Origin: Pseudomonadota bacterium
GTDB lineage: Bacteria > Pseudomonadota > Alphaproteobacteria > Caulobacterales > Caulobacteraceae
Assembly (NCBI GenBank): GCA_023433655.1
Contig: JAEYUE010000330.1
Span: 1 to 22,866, forward strand
Length of the DNA: 22,866 nucleotides
Reading direction: 5' to 3'
In this document: positions 15,006-22,866 of the stretch, one piece after another
How positions within the stretch are numbered: the first letter of the stretch is position 1
How the letters are laid out: each line of letters opens with the position of its first letter
The notes under the pieces: model-generated
Told to the model about the DNA's origin: nothing
Seen by the model: only the letters and a program-made list of their open reading frames with translations
Databases searched by the model: none
Translations under genes and position numbers: made by a program

Positions 15006-15832
15006 CCACCGCGCGCATCGACGCCCGCTTCGCGGCGCTGAAGGCCGAGGGCCGGGCCGGGTTCGTGGCCTATGTCATGGCGGGGGACCCCTCGCGCGAC
15101 GAGGCGCTGGAGATCCTGCGCGGCCTGCCCGCCGCCGGGGCCGACATCATCGAACTGGGCTTTCCCTTCTCCGACCCCATGGCTGAGGGGCCGCCGATCC
15201 AGCGCGCCGCCCTGCGCGGCCTGAAGGCGGGCCTGACCCTGAAAGGCACGCTCGACCTGGCGCGCGCTTTCCGCGCCGGCGACGCCGACACGCCGGTGAT
15301 CCTGATGGGCTACCTCAACCCGGTCGAGAGCTACGGCTACCAGGCCTTCGCCCGCGACGCGGCCGACGCGGGCGTCGACGGCGTCATCGTGGTCGACTGC
15401 CCGCCCGAGGAGTCCGGCCCGCTGTCGGCCGCCCTCGATGCGGCGCAGGTGTCGCTGATCCGTCTCGCCACGCCGACCTCCGACGACGCGCGGCTGAAAG
15501 TCATCGCGCGGGGGACGTCGGGCTTCGTCTACTACGTCTCGGTGGCTGGCGTGACCGGCGTCAAGGAGGCCCAGGCCGCCTCGGTGGCCCCGGCGGTCGA
15601 GCGGGTGCGCCGCGCCTCCGGCCTGCCGGTCGCGGTCGGCTTCGGCGTGAAGACGCCCGAACGCGCCGCCGAGATCGCCCGCGTCGCCGACGCCGTGGTC
15701 GCCGGCTCGGTGCTGGTCGACGAGGTCGCCGCCGCACTCGCGGCGAACGAACCCGCCGCCGCCCGCGTTCTGGCCCGGGTCAGGTCGCTCGCGGACGCGG
15801 TCCGGGGTGCACGGACGCCGGAAACCGTCTAA
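15002..15832 (+). CDS. trpA: Tryptophan synthase alpha subunit
   Basis: This 276-residue barrel protein cleaves indole-3-glycerol phosphate to indole, which passes to TrpB. FVAYVMAGDPS, IIELGFPFSDPMAEGPPIQRA and PVILMGYLNP(V) are the family signatures, with YYVSVAGVTGVK and VAVGFGVKTPE as phosphate-binding segments. The catalytic Glu (Salmonella Glu49) is Glu51. The residue at the Asp60 position is Glu62 (codon GAG), a conservative change at a site usually occupied by Asp. The ATG at 15002 overlaps the upstream stop codon. An upstream extension in this frame is out of family and antisense-like in character. accD follows after 9 bp. Confidence 0.96.
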   Translation: MTTARIDARFAALKAEGRAGFVAYVMAGDPSRDEALEILRGLPAAGADIIELGFPFSDPMAEGPPIQRAALRGLKAGLTLKGTLDLARAFRAGDADTPVILMGYLNPVESYGYQAFARDAADAGVDGVIVVDCPPEESGPLSAALDAAQVSLIRLATPTSDDARLKVIARGTSGFVYYVSVAGVTGVKEAQAASVAPAVERVRRASGLPVAVGFGVKTPERAAEIARVADAVVAGSVLVDEVAAALAANEPAAARVLARVRSLADAVRGARTPETV

Positions 15833-15841
15833 AGCGCCGCC

Positions 15842-16735
15842 ATGGTCGACAAGAACAAACCCCAGCAGGAGAAGCGCGGCGGCTGGCTGAGCCGCTTCGC
15901 CCCCGGCGTGCGCAAGATCGTCAGCCGGCGCGACACGCCGGACAATCTGTGGGTCAAGGATCCCGACACCGGCGAGATGCTGTACCGGTCGGACCTCGAG
16001 GGATCGCTGTGGGTCACGCCTTCGGGCCGGCACATGCGCATCGACGCCCCGACCCGGCTGCGCTTCACCTTTGACGACGGCGAGTACGAGCCGATCGATA
16101 CGCCCGACGTGCCCGAGGACCCGCTGAAATTCTCGGACGGCAAACCCTACCGCCAGCGCCTCGACGCGGCCCGCAAGGCCGCCGGCCGCAAGGACACCAT
16201 GGCCATCGGCTTCGGCTCCGTCGGCGGCGCCGAGGCGGTGGTCATCGTCCAGGACTTCACCTTCATGGGCGGCTCGCTGGGCATGGCCGCGGGCGAGGCC
16301 TTCATCGCCGCAGCCCGCGAGGCGATCGCGCGCGGCGTCCCCCTGGTCTGCTTCACCGCCGCCGGCGGCGCGCGCATGCAGGAAGGCGCCCTCAGCCTGA
16401 TGCAGATGGCCCGAACCACCCTGGCCATCCAGGAGCTGAAGGCGGCCCAGCTGCCCTTCGTCGTCGTCCTGACCGATCCGACCACCGGCGGCGTCACCGC
16501 CAGCTACGCCATGCTGGGCGACGTCCACCTCGCCGAGCCGGGCGCCCTGATCGGCTTCGCCGGTCCGCGCGTCATCGAGGCGACCATCCGCGAGAAGCTG
16601 CCGCCGGGCTTCCAGCGCGCCGAATACCTGCAGGAGAAGGGCATGGTCGACCGCGTGGTCGTCCGCGCCGACCTGCCGCGCGTGCTGGGGCAGATCCTGT
16701 CGATGCTGATGGGCGGGAAGCGCCGGGCGGCCTGA
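15842..16735 (+). CDS. accD: Acetyl-CoA carboxylase carboxyltransferase beta subunit, zinc-ribbon cysteines absent
   Basis: This 297-residue subunit pairs with AccA to move the carboxyl from biotin to acetyl-CoA, giving malonyl-CoA for fatty acid synthesis. The crotonase-like body is intact: FMGGSLGMAAGEAF, FTAAGGARMQEGALSLMQM, VVLTDPTTGGVTASYAMLGD, GFAGPRVIEATIRE and LPPGFQRAEYLQEKGMVD. The N-terminal domain aligns with E. coli AccD (LWVK, MLYRSDLE, HMRI), but the four zinc ligands are replaced by Asp40, Thr43, Thr59 and Gly62. The protein contains a single cysteine, in VCFTAAGG. ATG 15842 gives a normal N-terminus. The ribosome binding site is not obvious. A place between trpA and folC is common in alphaproteobacteria. 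Confidence 0.95.
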   Translation: MVDKNKPQQEKRGGWLSRFAPGVRKIVSRRDTPDNLWVKDPDTGEMLYRSDLEGSLWVTPSGRHMRIDAPTRLRFTFDDGEYEPIDTPDVPEDPLKFSDGKPYRQRLDAARKAAGRKDTMAIGFGSVGGAEAVVIVQDFTFMGGSLGMAAGEAFIAAAREAIARGVPLVCFTAAGGARMQEGALSLMQMARTTLAIQELKAAQLPFVVVLTDPTTGGVTASYAMLGDVHLAEPGALIGFAGPRVIEATIREKLPPGFQRAEYLQEKGMVDRVVVRADLPRVLGQILSMLMGGKRRAA

Positions 16736-16740
16736 CGCCG

Positions 16741-18027
16741 GTGGATCCGATCTCCGCCCGCCTGCGCGCCCGCCACCCGCAGCGCATCGACCTGTCGCTG
16801 GACCGGATGCGGACGCTGTGCGCGGCGCTCGGCGATCCGCAGCACCGCCTGCCGCCGGTGATCCATGTCGCCGGCACCAACGGCAAGGGCTCGACCGTCG
16901 CCTTCATCCGCGCCATCGCCGAGGCGGCCGGGCTGCGCGTCCACGCCTACACCTCGCCGCATCTGGTCCGCTTCAACGAGCGCATCCGCCTGGCCGGAAA
17001 GGTGATCGGCGACGACCAGCTCAACGCCATTCTCGACCGCGTCGAGGCCGCCATCGACTCCTCCGGGAGCGAGGCGACGGTATTCGAAAGCACCACCGCC
17101 GCCGCCTTCCTGGCCATGAGCGAGACGCCCGCCGACCTGGCGGTGATCGAGGTCGGGCTCGGCGGCGTGCTCGACGCCACCAATGTCATCGAGCGCCCCC
17201 TGCTCAGCGTCATCACCCCGGTGGATCTCGACCATGCCGAATTCCTCGGGACCAGCCTGCGCGGCGTGGCGGTGGAGAAGGCGGGCGTTCTCAAGCCGGG
17301 CGCGCGCGGCCTGATCGCCCGTCAGGCGGAGGAGGCCATGGCCGCCATCGAGGCCGCGGCCGCGGCGGTGCGCGCCCCGCTCACCGTCATGGGGGTGGAT
17401 TTCGACGCCTGGGCCGAGCGCGGCGGCCTCGCCTTCCAGGACCAGACCCGTTTTCTCGACCTGCCCGCCCCGGCGCTGCCGGGCCCGCACCAGATCGCCA
17501 ACGCCGGACTGGCGGTGGCCGTGGCGCTGGAACTGGACCTGCCCGAGGCGGCCATCGCCGAGGGGCTGGCCGCGGCGCGCTGGCCGGCGCGCATGCAGCG
17601 GCTGACCGCGGGACCGTACGGGGAGGCGGCGCGGGCGGCGGACGCCGAACTGTGGCTGGACGGCGGACACAATCCCCACGCCGCGCGCGCCCTGGCCGAA
17701 ACCCTGGCGGCGCGGCAGGCGAAGGCGCCCCGCCCGCTGGCCCTGATCGTCGGCATGCTGGCCAACAAGGACGCCGGCGGCTTCTTCGAGGCCTTGAGGG
17801 AGTCGGGCGCGACGGTCTTCACCACCCCGTTCGAGGGCGCCGCCGCCGAGCCGGAGGCCTTGGCGGCCGTGGCGCGCGGTCACGGCCTCGGCGCGACCGC
17901 CTGCGCCTCGGTCGACGAGGCCCTGGACCGCGCCCTGCGCCTCGGCGCCGGACGGGTGGTCATCTGCGGCTCGCTGTACCTCGCCGGCGAGGTGCTGGGC
18001 GCCAGCCGCGAGACCTGGCCGGACTGA
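16741..18027 (+). CDS. folC: Bifunctional dihydrofolate synthase / folylpolyglutamate synthase
   Basis: This 428-residue cytosolic Mur-ligase-like enzyme adds glutamate to dihydropteroate and extends polyglutamate tails on folates. The P-loop is HVAGTNGKGST (Gly45 to Thr52). YTSPHLVRFNERI and EVGLGGVLDATN follow, with the metal-site segment VDLDHAEFLG. The C-terminal domain has WPARMQRL and LDGGHNPHAARAL. Length is typical. The start is GTG at 16741, 5 bp after the accD stop; no other start fits both the family N-terminus and the gap. It ends the plus-strand operon. Its TGA at 18025-18027 lies 3 bp from the trxA stop on the other strand. Confidence 0.96.
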   Translation: MDPISARLRARHPQRIDLSLDRMRTLCAALGDPQHRLPPVIHVAGTNGKGSTVAFIRAIAEAAGLRVHAYTSPHLVRFNERIRLAGKVIGDDQLNAILDRVEAAIDSSGSEATVFESTTAAAFLAMSETPADLAVIEVGLGGVLDATNVIERPLLSVITPVDLDHAEFLGTSLRGVAVEKAGVLKPGARGLIARQAEEAMAAIEAAAAAVRAPLTVMGVDFDAWAERGGLAFQDQTRFLDLPAPALPGPHQIANAGLAVAVALELDLPEAAIAEGLAAARWPARMQRLTAGPYGEAARAADAELWLDGGHNPHAARALAETLAARQAKAPRPLALIVGMLANKDAGGFFEALRESGATVFTTPFEGAAAEPEALAAVARGHGLGATACASVDEALDRALRLGAGRVVICGSLYLAGEVLGASRETWPD

Positions 18028-18030
18028 GGA

Positions 18031-18372
18031 TCAGGCGGCCGCCGACGCCGAGATGCCGCTCTCGGCCAGCCATTCGACGATCTTGCCCTTGGGCATGGCG
18101 CCGACCTTCATCGAGGCCAGCTGGCCGTCCTTGAACAGCATCAGGGTGGGGATGCCCTTCACGCCGAGGCGCGAGGGGGTCATCGGGCTGTCGTCGATAT
18201 TGACCTTGGCGATGACGACCTTGCCGGCCAGCTCGTCGGCGATCTGCTCCAGGGCCGGGCCGATCTGCTTGCACGGACCGCACCACTCGGCCCAGAAGTC
18301 GACCAGCACGGGGGTGGAGGATTTCAGGACGTCGGCTTCGAAGCTGTCGTCTGTGACCTTGACGGTGGCCAT
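18031..18372 (-). CDS. trxA: Thioredoxin
   Basis: This 113-residue cytosolic dithiol reductant has the classic active site WAEWCGPCKQIGP with Cys31 and Cys34, and the cis-Pro loop in GIPTLMLFKDGQ. The DFWAEWCGPC lead and the AKVNIDDSP stretch match thioredoxin 1. A short Ala/Ser tail (SASAAA) ends it. AAGGAG at 18378-18383 lies 5 bp before the ATG and is one of the strongest ribosome binding sites in the window. It is convergent with folC with 3 bp between stop codons. It lies downstream of addA on the same strand, but the 105-bp gap and its own strong ribosome binding site suggest its own promoter, as in Caulobacter relatives where addB-addA-trxA order also occurs. Confidence 0.97.
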   Translation of the reverse strand: MATVKVTDDSFEADVLKSSTPVLVDFWAEWCGPCKQIGPALEQIADELAGKVVIAKVNIDDSPMTPSRLGVKGIPTLMLFKDGQLASMKVGAMPKGKIVEWLAESGISASAAA

Positions 18373-18477
18373 GGGCTCTCCTTGGCGCCGACCCGGGCGC
18401 GCGGTTGGAAAATCGGTCGGAGATCATGGAATGATTCCGGCCTGTCGGAAGCGATGTGGGGCGCCGGGCCGTTCAAA

Positions 18478-21400
18478 TCAACGCGCGTCGGCGAGGGCGG
18501 CGTCCATCAGAGGCTGCGGCACGGGCATCAGCCTCGGCCCGTCGGTCCAGACGAGGGCCGCCTCCACCGGACGGTCCGGGTAAATACGTCCCAGCACCGC
18601 GGCATAAACCGCCATCTGCAGCACATAGGCGGGATCGGCGTCCTCGATGCGCGCCGGGGCGGGGCGGTTCGTCTTGAAGTCGATCACCAGCACCCGCTCC
18701 GGCGTGATCACCAGCCGGTCCATCCGCCCCGAGATGCGTACCCCGGCCGGCAGCCCGGGCGCGCCGCCGGCGAGGGCCACCTCCGCCCGCGAGCCGGGTC
18801 CGAACACCGGCGCGAAGCGGGCGTCGTCCAGCACGGAGAAGGCCGCCCTGATCATCTCGGCGCGCTGATCCTCGTTCAGGTCCCGCTCACGCGACAGCAT
18901 GCGGACCGCGGCCGCCGGCCGGTCGGCGGGGGCGATGTCCGGCAGCCGTTCGAGCAAGCGGTGGATCAGGTCGCCGCGCCGGTAACGGCCCAGGCCGCCG
19001 GCCGTCTCCAGGGGCGAGGCCGCCGGGGCCCGCGCCGTCTCCTCAAGCCGGGTGGGAGAGGTCCAGCGCACCCCGGACTCGCGCAGGGGCTCTGACGAGA
19101 GCCACGCCGGGACGGCCGCGGCTGGCGCGGAGCCCCTCTCCGCCGGCGGCAGGCGACGGGGGTCGGCTCCGAAGCGGCGGGCGGGGCCCGACGGGGTCTG
19201 CACCTCGCGGACGCCTTCCAGCCGACCGAAGGCCGCCTCCACCGGACCCCACCACGCCTTGACGTTCTCGATCTTGCGGTTGCTGGCGAGGCGTCCGCCG
19301 ATGATCAGCCGGTCGCGGGCGCGGGTCAGGCCGACATAGAGGAGCCGCAGCGATTCCTCCCCGGCCTTGCGCTTGCGCAGGTCCCGGGCTTCGGCCGAGG
19401 CGTCGCAGTCGCGGCTGGAGGAGCCGCACCACAGGAAGCCGCCGTCTTCCGTCTCCAGCAGGGCGTCGCCGGCCGGGTCGTTGAAGATGGTGTCCGGCAG
19501 GATGACGATCGGCGCCTCCAGCCCCTTGGACGAGTGGGCCGTCATCACCCGCACCTCGCCGCGCGGCTCGTCCATCTCGCGCTTCACCGTCTGATCGATG
19601 GTCCCCAGGAAGGCGCAGAAGCGCTCCAGGTCGGTCACCCCCCGCCCCTCCGCCGCCCGCGCCTGGTCGAGGAAGGCGTCGAGCGCGTCGGCGGCCTCGG
19701 CCCCCAGCCGGGTGATGAACCTCTGCCGCACGGTGAGGCCGCGCGCGTCGCGGCGGTTGAGCAGCCGGGCGAACAGGTCGAACGGCGTGCGCTCGCGCGC
19801 TTCCTTGCGCAGCCAGCGCACCAGCACCCGCGCCCCGGTCCACTCGGGCCGCTCGTCGGCGCGGGCGCGCAGGGTCCGCCACAACGAGCCCTTGCGGCCC
19901 TGGGCGAGGTCGAACAGTCCCTGTTCGTCGACGTCGCACAACGGGCTGCGCAGCACGCCGGCCAGGGTCAGGTCGTCATCGGGGAACAGGGCGGCGCGGC
20001 CGAGGGCCAGCAGGTCCTCGAACACCGGGTGCTCGGCCAGCTTCAGCCGGTCGGCCCCGGCCACCGGGACCCCGCCGCGCTTGAGGGCGCGCAGGATCTC
20101 CTCGAACATCGGCCCGCGCTTGCGCACCAGCACCAGCACGTCGCCCCAGCCGGCCGCGCGCCACGTCTTGCGGTCGGGGCTGTCCGGATCGTGCACCGCC
20201 TCGCCGCCCTCGACGATGGCGCGCACCTCGGTCACGATGCGCTCCGCGAGCTGGCGACGTGCCCCCCGGCCTTCGCCGGCGTCCACCGGCTCGTCCCAGG
20301 CGCGCCGGTCGGCGCCCGGCTGTTCCTGCACCTCCGGCCAGAAGTCGATCGTCCCCGGACCGTCGTCCCGTCCCGCGACATGTTCGATGAACGGCGCGTC
20401 CGGATCGCCGGCCAGGCCGCGGCCGGGGCTCAGCGCCGTCGCCCGTTCCGGCGAGGCGAAGACGGCGTCGACCAGCTGCAACACCTCGCGCGTCGAGCGC
20501 CACGACTTGACCAGCGGCACCGCCCGGAACTCGCGGCCCGCCGCCGCAGCCATGCGGTCGTACTCCTGGCTTTCGGCCACCAGCCGTTCCGGCGCCGCCC
20601 CCTGGAAGGAGAAGATCGACTGCTTCTCGTCGCCGACCACGAAGACGGTCCGCTCGCGGCCGTCCTCGCGCGCCCCGGCGCCGGCGAAGAACTCCGCGGT
20701 CAGGGCCCGCGCGATGTCCCACTGCTCGGGCGAGGTGTCCTGGGCCTCGTCGATCAGCAGGTGGTCCACCCCGCCGTCCAGCTTGTAGAGCACCCAGGCC
20801 GCGCCCGGGCCGTCGGTCAGCAGCCGGCGCGCCGCCACGATCAGGTCGGCGAAGTCCAGCGCCCCCGCCGACGCCTTGGCCGCGGCATAGGCCCCGGCGT
20901 AGACCCCGGCCAGGGTCAGGGCGTGGACCGTGTCGCGGGCCACCCGGGCGGCCTTGGCCCGGCTCACTGCGGCCGCAAGGCGTTCCTGCTCCGTCGCAAG
21001 CCAGGCGCAGGTCTGGGCGTCGACGGCGCGCGTGGCTATCGTCTTGCGCGGCGTGCCGTCGCCGCCGTCGGTGAAGAATATGGCTTTCGCCGCAGTCACC
21101 GGGGCTGCCCCTGCCAGCACCGCGTCGGCCACCGCTTGCAGAGCCCTCTGCAGGGGCTGATCCGTCTTCTCATTGCCGAGGGCCGCCGCCGCCGCTGCGC
21201 GCCGCCAAGCATCGGGATCGAGGGCGGGCGGAGAGACCGCAGCGGCTTCCACCGCCTCGGGGTCCTCGATGGCGTCCAGACCGACAGACGCGGCTACCGC
21301 GTCTTCGAGGTTCGCCAGCCCCCCGCAGCGCTCGACATAGGCGGCCAGCTCCGCCCGCCGCGCCTCGAACGTGGCGAACATGCCCTCGAAGGCCTCGTGG

Positions 21401-21969
21401 TGCAGCGCCTCGCTCATCGCCTCATAGGCTTCGGACAGGCCCGCATAGGCCCCCGTCAGCGAGGCCCGCGCCACGGCCTCGCGGGCGACCGCGGCGATGG
21501 CCGAGGCCTCGACGTCGTCGATGACGCGGAAGCGCGGCGACACCCCGGCCTCGACCGGAAACCGCCGCAGCAGCTGCTCGCAGAAGGCGTGGATGGTCTG
21601 GATCTTCAGGCCGCCGGGCGTCTCCAGCGCGCGGGCGAACAGGGCCCGGGCCTCCGACAGCTGCGCCGCGCCATAGTCGCCGGCCGCCTTGCCCTCCAGC
21701 CGGGCGAGATCCTGGCGCAGGTCGGCGTCGGCGGCCACCGCCCAGCGTCCCAGTCGCTGATACAGTCGCCGCTGCATCTCGGCCGCGGCCGCCTTGGTGA
21801 AGGTCAGGCACAGCACCGCGTCCGGGCGGGAGCCGCCGAGCAGCAGCCGCGCCACGCGGTTGACCAAGGTGGTGGTCTTGCCCGAGCCGGCGTTGGCCAT
21901 GACGAAGGCGTTGAGCCGCGGGTCGGCCGCGATGTCCTGCGGCTGGCGCGGGAAGGGGTGCACCGTCAT
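18478..21969 (-). CDS. addA: AddA, helicase-nuclease subunit of AddAB (alphaproteobacterial type)
   Basis: This 1163-residue UvrD/RecB-like subunit processes double-strand breaks for RecA together with AddB. The helicase motifs are all visible. Walker A is ANAGSGKTTTLVNRV (Lys31) and motif Ia is LCLTFTKAAAAEM. Walker B is LLIDEAQDTSP (DEAQD at 407-411). Motif III is VVGDEKQSIFSFQGA, then VRVMTAHSSKGLEAPIVIL, and motif VI is LLYVGLTRARDRL. The C-terminal RecB-type nuclease is intact, with HRLLERLP, GRMD (Asp1084), VIDFKTN (Asp1097, Lys1099) and YVLQMAVYAAVL. Starting at ATG 21969 puts Walker A near the N-terminus, and it overlaps the addB stop by ATGA. A longer start would add an Arg/Gly-rich stretch lying inside addB. 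Confidence 0.96.
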   Translation of the reverse strand: MTVHPFPRQPQDIAADPRLNAFVMANAGSGKTTTLVNRVARLLLGGSRPDAVLCLTFTKAAAAEMQRRLYQRLGRWAVAADADLRQDLARLEGKAAGDYGAAQLSEARALFARALETPGGLKIQTIHAFCEQLLRRFPVEAGVSPRFRVIDDVEASAIAAVAREAVARASLTGAYAGLSEAYEAMSEALHHEAFEGMFATFEARRAELAAYVERCGGLANLEDAVAASVGLDAIEDPEAVEAAAVSPPALDPDAWRRAAAAAALGNEKTDQPLQRALQAVADAVLAGAAPVTAAKAIFFTDGGDGTPRKTIATRAVDAQTCAWLATEQERLAAAVSRAKAARVARDTVHALTLAGVYAGAYAAAKASAGALDFADLIVAARRLLTDGPGAAWVLYKLDGGVDHLLIDEAQDTSPEQWDIARALTAEFFAGAGAREDGRERTVFVVGDEKQSIFSFQGAAPERLVAESQEYDRMAAAAGREFRAVPLVKSWRSTREVLQLVDAVFASPERATALSPGRGLAGDPDAPFIEHVAGRDDGPGTIDFWPEVQEQPGADRRAWDEPVDAGEGRGARRQLAERIVTEVRAIVEGGEAVHDPDSPDRKTWRAAGWGDVLVLVRKRGPMFEEILRALKRGGVPVAGADRLKLAEHPVFEDLLALGRAALFPDDDLTLAGVLRSPLCDVDEQGLFDLAQGRKGSLWRTLRARADERPEWTGARVLVRWLRKEARERTPFDLFARLLNRRDARGLTVRQRFITRLGAEAADALDAFLDQARAAEGRGVTDLERFCAFLGTIDQTVKREMDEPRGEVRVMTAHSSKGLEAPIVILPDTIFNDPAGDALLETEDGGFLWCGSSSRDCDASAEARDLRKRKAGEESLRLLYVGLTRARDRLIIGGRLASNRKIENVKAWWGPVEAAFGRLEGVREVQTPSGPARRFGADPRRLPPAERGSAPAAAVPAWLSSEPLRESGVRWTSPTRLEETARAPAASPLETAGGLGRYRRGDLIHRLLERLPDIAPADRPAAAVRMLSRERDLNEDQRAEMIRAAFSVLDDARFAPVFGPGSRAEVALAGGAPGLPAGVRISGRMDRLVITPERVLVIDFKTNRPAPARIEDADPAYVLQMAVYAAVLGRIYPDRPVEAALVWTDGPRLMPVPQPLMDAALADAR

Positions 21970-22866
21970 TCGCCGCCCTCGCCCTCTTCCGCCACCGACC
22001 ACTCCCGCACCCGCGCCAGATGGTCGTAGTCCGACACCGGCCTCTGGGCGAACTGCGGCGCATTGCGCGAGGTGAAGGCCTCGCCAGGCCGTTCGTAGCG
22101 CGCGATCAGCGCCACCAGCCCAGCCAGCGCCTCGTCGACGGTCTGCGTCACCGGCTGGGGATCGCGCTTCTGGGCGTCGCCGCTGCGGTCGCAGACGGTG
22201 GCCGGCGGCCGACGTCCCGTCACCGTGACGTAGAGCAGCTGGTCCGGCTCCGGCCGGCCCGCGCCCTCGAACCCGCCCGCCCGGGCGATGGCCGCGGTCA
22301 AGGACAGCTGCGGCGAGAAGCCGGTTCGCACCTGTTTCCAGCTCGGCGCGCCCCCGGTCTTGAAGTCGATCACCGTCAGCCGGCCGTCGCGCACCTCCAG
22401 CCGGTCGGCCCGGGCGCTGAGGCGGAAGGGTTCGCGCGGGGCGTCGATCTCCATCACCCCGCGCTGCTCGATCAGGACCTCGGCCCCGTCGGCGCGGCGC
22501 CCGGTCTCGAAATCCACGGCCCAGTCGCCGAGATTGCGGGCCAGGGCGGTCTCGCGCGCCAGCGCCGCCTCGGGCATGCCGCCCTCGCGCAGGCGGGTCA
22601 GGTAGAGGCCGGCGAAGGTCGCGGCCGCCCCGGCGCGGTCGAGCCCGGGCCAGGCGCGCGCGAAATCCTCCAGCGCCGCATGGATGGCGGTGCCGCGCAG
22701 ACGGGCGTCGACGCGCTCGTCGGGGCGGGGCAGGGCCTCAAGGTCGAGGATGAAACGGGCGTAGGTGGCGTAGGGGTCGCGCACCCACTCCTCGACCCGC
22801 GTCACCGACAGCCGGCGCGGGCGCAGCTCGACCGGCGGCGTCGGCGCCGGCCGGGGGGCCGGGCGC
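21966..22866 (-). CDS. addB: AddB, C-terminal part (alphaproteobacterial type), gene runs off the right edge
   Basis: About 300 codons of the C-terminal nuclease part of AddB are present. The frame is open to the window edge without a family start: PPVELRPRRLSVTRVEEW-VRDPYATYARFIL is internal sequence of AddB, so the GTG at 22805 is not the true start. RGTAIHAALEDF, FRLSARADRLEV and TVIDFKTGGAP supply the RecB-family nuclease motifs, and the QLSLTAAIARAGGF segment follows. Unlike Bacillus AddB, there is no cysteine before DPYATYAR and no Cys triplet at the end, so an iron-sulfur staple is absent, which fits the alphaproteobacterial subfamily. The stop overlaps the addA start by 4 bp, which implies translational coupling. 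Confidence 0.93.
   Translation of the reverse strand, partial: RPAPRPAPTPPVELRPRRLSVTRVEEWVRDPYATYARFILDLEALPRPDERVDARLRGTAIHAALEDFARAWPGLDRAGAAATFAGLYLTRLREGGMPEAALARETALARNLGDWAVDFETGRRADGAEVLIEQRGVMEIDAPREPFRLSARADRLEVRDGRLTVIDFKTGGAPSWKQVRTGFSPQLSLTAAIARAGGFEGAGRPEPDQLLYVTVTGRRPPATVCDRSGDAQKRDPQPVTQTVDEALAGLVALIARYERPGEAFTSRNAPQFAQRPVSDYDHLARVREWSVAEEGEGGE

Noticed and set aside
15002..15832. Longer TrpA reading frame starting near 14696
   Set aside because: The extra N-terminal part is Arg-rich out-of-frame sequence of the small secreted gene. The overlapping ATG at 15002 gives the exact family start.
18428..18438. GGAATGATTCC palindrome upstream of trxA as a possible operator
   Set aside because: The arms are only 5 bp, it occurs once, and no regulator gene is nearby. 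It is not enough to call a binding site.
19534..22029. Long open frame on the plus strand opposite addA
   Set aside because: The addA protein has all helicase and nuclease motifs. The opposite frame is rich in Arg, Gly, Pro and His without recognisable domains, so it is a composition artefact.

Overview
The window is about 22.9 kb of very GC-rich, densely coding DNA from an alphaproteobacterium. It most likely belongs to the Caulobacteraceae and looks Brevundimonas-like. This rests on the trpF-trpB-trpA-accD-folC order followed by trxA and addA/addB, a CC0125/CC1285-type lipoprotein, the alphaproteobacterial form of AddAB, a perfect EcfG/SigT-type promoter, and very strong G/C bias at third codon positions. 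The species call is an inference. No rRNA, tRNA, CRISPR array, transposase, phage gene or toxin-antitoxin pair is visible.

Layout. Positions 1-117 (minus) hold the start of a probable DUF1674 (SDH assembly factor 4-like) gene, divergent from the membrane protease gene htpX (205-1152). Next come argG (1239-2471), two small paralogous secreted helical proteins (2560-3756), a LysE-type exporter (3801-4433) and a lipoprotein gene behind an EcfG-type promoter (4517-5065). A 17-bp inverted repeat built from heptads separates it from a convergent DUF6065 gene (5140-5880, minus). That gene is divergent from a prolyl-tRNA editing gene (5932-6456). A lower-GC orphan gene (6500-7003) precedes purH (7158-8762). 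A 164-bp imperfect palindromic repeat follows, then a Ser-type dienelactone-hydrolase-like gene (8980-9735) and the translationally coupled pair rsmC-like/rsuA-like (9754-11387). An orphan lipoprotein gene (11455-12654) lies just before the tryptophan block.

The tryptophan block is trpF, trpB, a small secreted four-cysteine protein, trpA, accD and folC (12697-18027), all on the plus strand with overlaps or very short gaps. It is read as one operon joining late tryptophan synthesis, malonyl-CoA formation and folate polyglutamylation. It meets trxA (18031-18372, minus) head-on with 3 bp between stop codons. Upstream of trxA on the minus strand are addB (C-terminal part only, running off the right edge) and addA (18478-21969), which overlap by 4 bp and encode the AddAB recombination helicase-nuclease.

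Most of the window is housekeeping and I do not see a dedicated undescribed system. The points most worth a second look are: an AccD without its four zinc-ribbon cysteines; Glu at the usual Asp60 catalytic position of TrpA; a secreted disulfide-type protein translationally coupled inside trpB-trpA; the EcfG-type promoter of the lipoprotein gene; the tandem secreted paralogues after argG; and the two inverted-repeat elements.
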